From Rhodospirillales bacterium (lineage in GTDB: Bacteria; Pseudomonadota; Alphaproteobacteria; ATCC43930; CGMCC-115725), in NCBI GenBank assembly GCA_015654725.1, contig JAATGI010000407.1:1-8795 (forward strand): a stretch of 8,795 nt of DNA, read 5' to 3'. Within the stretch, counting starts at the first letter, position 1. Every line of letters begins with the position of its first letter. This document shows positions 6,016 through 8,795 of this stretch, in pieces. The translations under genes and the position numbers were made by a program. The notes beneath the pieces were generated by a model, which was given only the letters and a program-made list of their open reading frames with translations, was not told where the DNA came from and did no database searches.

Positions 6016-7038
6016 ATGACCGTGAACGAAAACCCGCGCGCCGCCGCGCAACATGTCAACGAGCTGATCAATGGCGCCTGTGCGACGCAGGTCATCGCCG
6101 CCGCCGTGTCGCTCGGCCTGCCCGAGCAATTGGCGCAAGGGCCGAAACCCGCCGACCAAATCGCCGCCGCCGTCAAGGCGCATGCGCCGTCTTTGTTCCG
6201 GCTCTTGCGCGCGATGGAGACGCTGGGCCTGGTCGAAACGCGCGAGGACGGCGCCTTCGCGCTGACCGAGGCCGGCCAGTTGCTGCGCGCCGACGCGCCT
6301 CAATCCGTGCGCGGCCGCGCGCTGTTCGCGGGCGACCTCCTCTGGAAGCAGTTCGAGGATCTGACCCATTCGGTCAGGACCGGGGAGCGCGCGCGCACCA
6401 TCGGGCATGAGGGCTTCGCCGAATTTCCCAACAATCCGGCGCGGCTCGAAGCCTTTCAGCGCGCCATGGTCGAGACCAGCGTCCGAGCCGTCCACGCCGC
6501 CGTGAAGGTTTATGATTTCGGCCGCTTCGGCCACGTGCTCGATCTCGGCGGCGGTTATGGCGGCGTGCTCGGGGTTCTGCTGCAGACCTATCCGCGTTTG
6601 ACCGGCGCGGTCTGCGATCTCGGCTATCTCGCGGATCGCGCCACCGCTTATTTGGGCGAGGCCGGCGTGGGCGATCGCGCCGCCTTCATCGGCGGCGATT
6701 TCTTCAAATCCGTGCCCGCCGGCTTCGATCTCTATCTGATGAAATTCATCATCCATGATTGGAACGACGAGCGCGCGCTCACCATTCTGCGCCACACGCG
6801 GGCGGCGGCCAGCGCATCGGCGAAGCTCGTCCTCTTGGAACAAGTGGTGCCGGAACGATTGAGCCGCGACCCGGCCGATCAAGCCATCGCCCGCGCCGAC
6901 CTGACCATGCTCACGGTCGGCGGCAAGGAACGCACCGAGAGCGAATATCGCGCGCTCTTCGCCGCCACCGGCTGGCGATTGACGAGCATCACCCCCGCCA
7001 GCGATACCATCGCCGTGATCGAAGCCGCGCCGGGGTGA
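6016..7038 (+). CDS. SAM-dependent O-methyltransferase, class 2 (acetylserotonin/hydroxyneurosporene OMT-like)
   Basis: A 340-residue methyltransferase of the plant-type O-methyltransferase-2 family, which methylates hydroxyl groups of aromatic or polyene substrates. An N-terminal winged-helix dimerisation domain spans about 14-100 (LFRLLRAMETLGLVE, then FALTEAGQLLR). The Rossmann domain has the SAM loop DLGGGYGG at 176-183. The catalytic pair is His247-Asp248 in FIIHDWND, and Glu275 in LLEQVVPE lies near the usual third acidic position. The C-terminal VGGKERTESEYRALFAATGW (301-320) is a strong family signature. Start ATG 6016 follows GGGAGA with about 5 bases between. Length is normal. The substrate is unknown: no carotenoid or polyketide genes are nearby, so a name such as CrtF is not justified. 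It is the only clear plus-strand gene in the window. Confidence 0.9.
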   Translation: MTVNENPRAAAQHVNELINGACATQVIAAAVSLGLPEQLAQGPKPADQIAAAVKAHAPSLFRLLRAMETLGLVETREDGAFALTEAGQLLRADAPQSVRGRALFAGDLLWKQFEDLTHSVRTGERARTIGHEGFAEFPNNPARLEAFQRAMVETSVRAVHAAVKVYDFGRFGHVLDLGGGYGGVLGVLLQTYPRLTGAVCDLGYLADRATAYLGEAGVGDRAAFIGGDFFKSVPAGFDLYLMKFIIHDWNDERALTILRHTRAAASASAKLVLLEQVVPERLSRDPADQAIARADLTMLTVGGKERTESEYRALFAATGWRLTSITPASDTIAVIEAAPG

Positions 7039-7050
7039 AGCGCTATTTTT

Positions 7051-7080
7051 CGCGCCTTCGTCATGGCCCGCGAAGGCGCG
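7051..7080. repeat. Perfect 10-bp hairpin between convergent genes
   Basis: CGCGCCTTCG at 7051-7060 is the exact reverse complement of 7071-7080, with a 10-base loop. It lies 12 bases past the methyltransferase stop. A T-run (7046-7050) comes before the stem on the plus strand, and no T-run follows on either strand, so it is not a canonical intrinsic terminator. A second, overlapping imperfect palindrome (about 7061-7086, TCATGGC against GCCACGA arms) uses the inner bases, so two alternative folds compete. It might still help end transcription or be a degenerate copy of a dispersed palindromic repeat. Confidence 0.55.
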
Positions 7081-7121
7081 CCACGATAGTGGAGAGATAT
7101 CGCCGAAGGCCCGACGCTATG

Positions 7122-7412
7122 TTACGCTACCGCCGAGACCGATTTCAGCCGCTTGGCAAGCGCCGGCCCCGCGACGCGCAAATCATGCGCCGTCTGAAGA
7201 TTGAGCCAATATTCCGGCGACTGGCCGAAGGCGCGGCCGAACAAAAGCGCCAGTTCGGCCGTCACCGGCCGCGCGCCCTTGATGACGTGCGAAACGCGCA
7301 TCGGCGACACGCCGATGGCGCGCGCGAACGCGGCCTGGGAAAGCCCAAGCTCATTGAGTATCTCGGCTAGAAATTCGCCGGGATGGATCGGTGGCATGCC
7401 GTTCTTGGTCAT
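7122..7412 (-). CDS. higA: HigA-family antitoxin (Xre-type HTH)
   Basis: A 96-residue antitoxin that neutralises HigB and binds DNA to repress its own operon. The family opening PPIHPGEFLAEILNELGLS (7-25) is present, followed by the helix-turn-helix LSQAAFARAIGVSPMRVSHVIKG (about 24-46) and the LFGRAFGQSPEYWLNLQ helix (57-73). Length is typical for this VapI/HigA group (about 90-105). ATG 7412 is preceded by GAGGAG with 8 bases between, and this site overlaps the TGA stop of higB, so synthesis is coupled to the toxin gene. The toxin-first order is the normal higBA order. The pair looks intact with no frameshift. Confidence 0.93.
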   Translation of the reverse strand: MTKNGMPPIHPGEFLAEILNELGLSQAAFARAIGVSPMRVSHVIKGARPVTAELALLFGRAFGQSPEYWLNLQTAHDLRVAGPALAKRLKSVSAVA

Positions 7413-7424
7413 CGCGCCCGCTCC

Positions 7425-7706
7425 TCAATGATAATCGACAATTTCAACATCGAATGCGCCGCCTGTGTTAAACCGAAAGCAAACCCGCCATTGATCATTG
7501 ATGCGGATGCTGTATTGCCCGGCGCGCTCACCCCGAAGGACTTCAAGTCGATTCGAGGGTGGCTGACGCAGATCGTCGATTCGTGTCGCCGCATCCAGTT
7601 GCTGAAGGCGCATCGTCGCTCGTTTGACAATGTCCGTCGGCAACCGGCGCGATTTGCCGGTCGCGAACAAACGCTCGGCCTCGGGATCGGCGAACGACCG
7701 GATCAC
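7425..7706 (-). CDS. higB: HigB-family toxin (RelE/ParE-superfamily mRNA interferase)
   Basis: A 93-residue toxin expected to cleave mRNA on the ribosome. The sequence fits HigB throughout: MIRSFADPEAERLF at the N-terminus, LPTDIVKRATMRLQQLDAA (22-40), LRQPPSNRLEVLRGERAGQ (46-64), YSIRINDQWRVCFRF (65-79) and the C-terminal VEIVDYH (87-93), whose last Asp-Tyr-His is typical of active members. The start is GTG 7706: an in-frame TAA at 7712-7710 rules out extension, and the family usually begins with Met-Ile at this point. The stop is 12 bases from higA. Codon use is less GC-rich than in neighbouring genes (7441-7500 has 28 G/C of 60), consistent with acquisition as a module. The gene appears functional. 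Confidence 0.92.
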   Translation of the reverse strand: MIRSFADPEAERLFATGKSRRLPTDIVKRATMRLQQLDAATRIDDLRQPPSNRLEVLRGERAGQYSIRINDQWRVCFRFNTGGAFDVEIVDYH

Positions 7707-7715
7707 GCCTTAGAT

Positions 7716-7732
7716 ATAAACATATTGTTTAT
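7716..7732. promoter_or_regulatory. 17-bp AT-rich palindrome, candidate HigA operator in the higBA promoter
   Basis: ATAAACA (7716-7722), spacer TAT, TGTTTAT (7726-7732): perfect 7-bp arms just upstream of the higB GTG at 7706. It lies in a strongly AT-rich stretch (7711-7740 has only 5 G/C of 30) between ubiD and higB, where the higBA promoter must be. HigA-type antitoxins bind such dyads to repress their operon. The operator role is inferred; the palindrome is directly seen. Confidence 0.6.
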
Positions 7733-7745
7733 GAAAAGAAAGAGC

Positions 7746-8795
7746 TCATTTCCACACGCTCTTGCCGCTCCCGGGCAATCCCAGGCTCGGCCATTTCTGC
7801 GTGACCAAATCCACCACATCGTCGCTCATGCGGATTTTGCGGCCCCACTCGCGGTGGGTCTCTGGCGGCCATTTGTTGGTCGCGTCGAGGCCGATCTTGC
7901 CGCCGAGGCCCGGCTCGGGCGAGGCGAAGTCGAGATAATCGATCGGCGTGTTCTCGACCAAAGTCACGTCGCGCACCGGGTCCATGCGCGTCGCCACCGC
8001 CCACATCACGTCCTTCCATTGGCGCACGTCGATATCGTCATCCACCACGATCACGAACTTGGTGTAGACGAACTGGCGCAGGAACGACCACACCCCCATC
8101 ATCACGCGCTTGGCGTGACCGGGATAGGCCTTGCGGATCGACACCACGGCGATGCGATAGGAGCAGCCTTCGGGCGGCAGCCAGAAATCCACGATCTCGG
8201 GGAATTGCTGCCGCAACAGCGGAATGAACACTTCGTTCAGCGCCTCGCCCAACACCGAGGGCTCGTCGGGCGGGCGGCCGGTGAAGGTGGTGAGATAGAT
8301 CGGGTCGCGCCGCATGGTGATGGCGCTCAAACGGAACACCGGGAAGCGCTCGACGGCGTTGTAGTACCCGGTATGGTCGCCATAGGGGCCTTCGTCCGCG
8401 TAGTCGTCGAGCGATACATGGCCTTCGAGCACGATCTCGGCCTGCGCCGGCACTTTGAGCGGCACGGTCTTGCACTCGACCAGATCGAGCTTCTTGCCGC
8501 GCAGCAGCCCGGCGAATTGATATTCCGAGAGCGTGTCGGGCACCGGCGTCACCGCGGCGATGATGGTGCCGGGATCGGCGCCGATCACCGCGCAGGCCGG
8601 CAGGGCGTCGGGGCGGCCCGACTCCTTCCAGCGGCGATGATGCTGGGCGCCGCCGCGGTGGGCCAGCCAGCGCATGATGGTGCGGTCGCGCCCGATCACC
8701 TGCATGCGATAGATGCCGAGGTTGAAGTCGTCCTCGCGGGCGGTGGACGGCCCCTTGGTCACCACCAGCGGCCAGGTGATCAGCGGCGCCGGCTC
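7746..8795 (-). CDS. ubiD: UbiD family prenylated-FMN-dependent decarboxylase, partial (N-terminus outside window)
   Basis: The C-terminal 349 residues of a UbiD decarboxylase; E. coli UbiD has about 497 residues, so roughly 150 are missing beyond the right edge. The enzyme uses prenylated FMN, made by UbiX, to decarboxylate 3-polyprenyl-4-hydroxybenzoate in ubiquinone synthesis. The visible part starts PLITWPLVVTKGP and continues with GIYRMQVIGRDRTIMRWLAHRGGA (27-50 of the fragment), IVLEGHVS, DEGPYGDHTGYYN (134-146, with Glu135 and Asp140 in the positions of the catalytic acidic pair and Arg30 as the likely partner), TNKWPPETHREWGR and a short tail. The similarity follows E. coli UbiD to the end, favouring ubiquinone synthesis over aromatic-acid catabolism. 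No ubiX is visible. The stop is 39 bases before higB. Confidence 0.92.
   Translation of the reverse strand, partial: EPAPLITWPLVVTKGPSTAREDDFNLGIYRMQVIGRDRTIMRWLAHRGGAQHHRRWKESGRPDALPACAVIGADPGTIIAAVTPVPDTLSEYQFAGLLRGKKLDLVECKTVPLKVPAQAEIVLEGHVSLDDYADEGPYGDHTGYYNAVERFPVFRLSAITMRRDPIYLTTFTGRPPDEPSVLGEALNEVFIPLLRQQFPEIVDFWLPPEGCSYRIAVVSIRKAYPGHAKRVMMGVWSFLRQFVYTKFVIVVDDDIDVRQWKDVMWAVATRMDPVRDVTLVENTPIDYLDFASPEPGLGGKIGLDATNKWPPETHREWGRKIRMSDDVVDLVTQKWPSLGLPGSGKSVWK

Noticed and set aside
5956..6882. A 308-codon minus-strand frame opposite the O-methyltransferase gene
   Set aside because: It is an antisense shadow; the plus strand carries the SAM loop and catalytic His-Asp.
7051..7080. The post-methyltransferase hairpin as an intrinsic terminator
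   Set aside because: No T-run follows the stem on either strand; the only T-run precedes it on the plus strand.
7409..7630. A 73-codon minus-strand frame overlapping higB
   Set aside because: It is an out-of-frame reading of higB with no family resemblance; the higB frame matches its family from end to end.

Overview
The window is GC-rich and densely coding, and the preserved block for lipopolysaccharide inner-core and lipid A handling indicates a Gram-negative bacterium. The gene order (pmbA, msbA, a DUF374 acyltransferase-like gene, waaA) and the codon use fit an alphaproteobacterium, perhaps of the Rhodospirillales or Hyphomicrobiales. That placement is an inference from gene order and composition, since no rRNA or other marker is present.

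Layout from left to right. Positions 1-3376 (minus strand) hold msbA, then a DUF374 gene, then the first 273 codons of waaA, with gaps of only 3 and 2 bases. This is an envelope operon: MsbA flips lipid A-core across the inner membrane and WaaA adds Kdo to lipid IVA. A near-perfect -10 box lies ahead of msbA. Upstream on the same strand is pmbA (3478-4824), the TldE-type partner of the TldD protease.

Between pmbA and the next gene upstream lies the most striking object in the window: a 118-bp mirror-like repeat element (4811-4928). It is built from ten exact TCAGTNN heptamers facing one way and four facing the other, around a C-rich centre, and is capped by a perfect 11-bp inverted repeat. 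It carries both the start codon of pmbA and the stop codon of the upstream amidohydrolase gene.

An ACMSD/amidohydrolase-2 family gene (4927-5910, minus) and a class-2 O-methyltransferase gene (6016-7038, plus) diverge from a 105-bp region. A small hairpin follows the methyltransferase gene. Next comes a complete HigB-HigA toxin-antitoxin pair (7706 to 7122, minus, toxin first) with an AT-rich promoter containing a 17-bp palindrome. The window ends inside ubiD, whose C-terminal 349 residues are present (minus strand); it encodes a prenylated-FMN decarboxylase of ubiquinone synthesis or a close relative.

Two or three genes on the right (amidohydrolase, O-methyltransferase, UbiD) belong to families that act on aromatic acids or phenols, but a shared pathway is only a hypothesis. 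I did not find a clearly new multi-gene system. The heptamer element is the best candidate for something undescribed.
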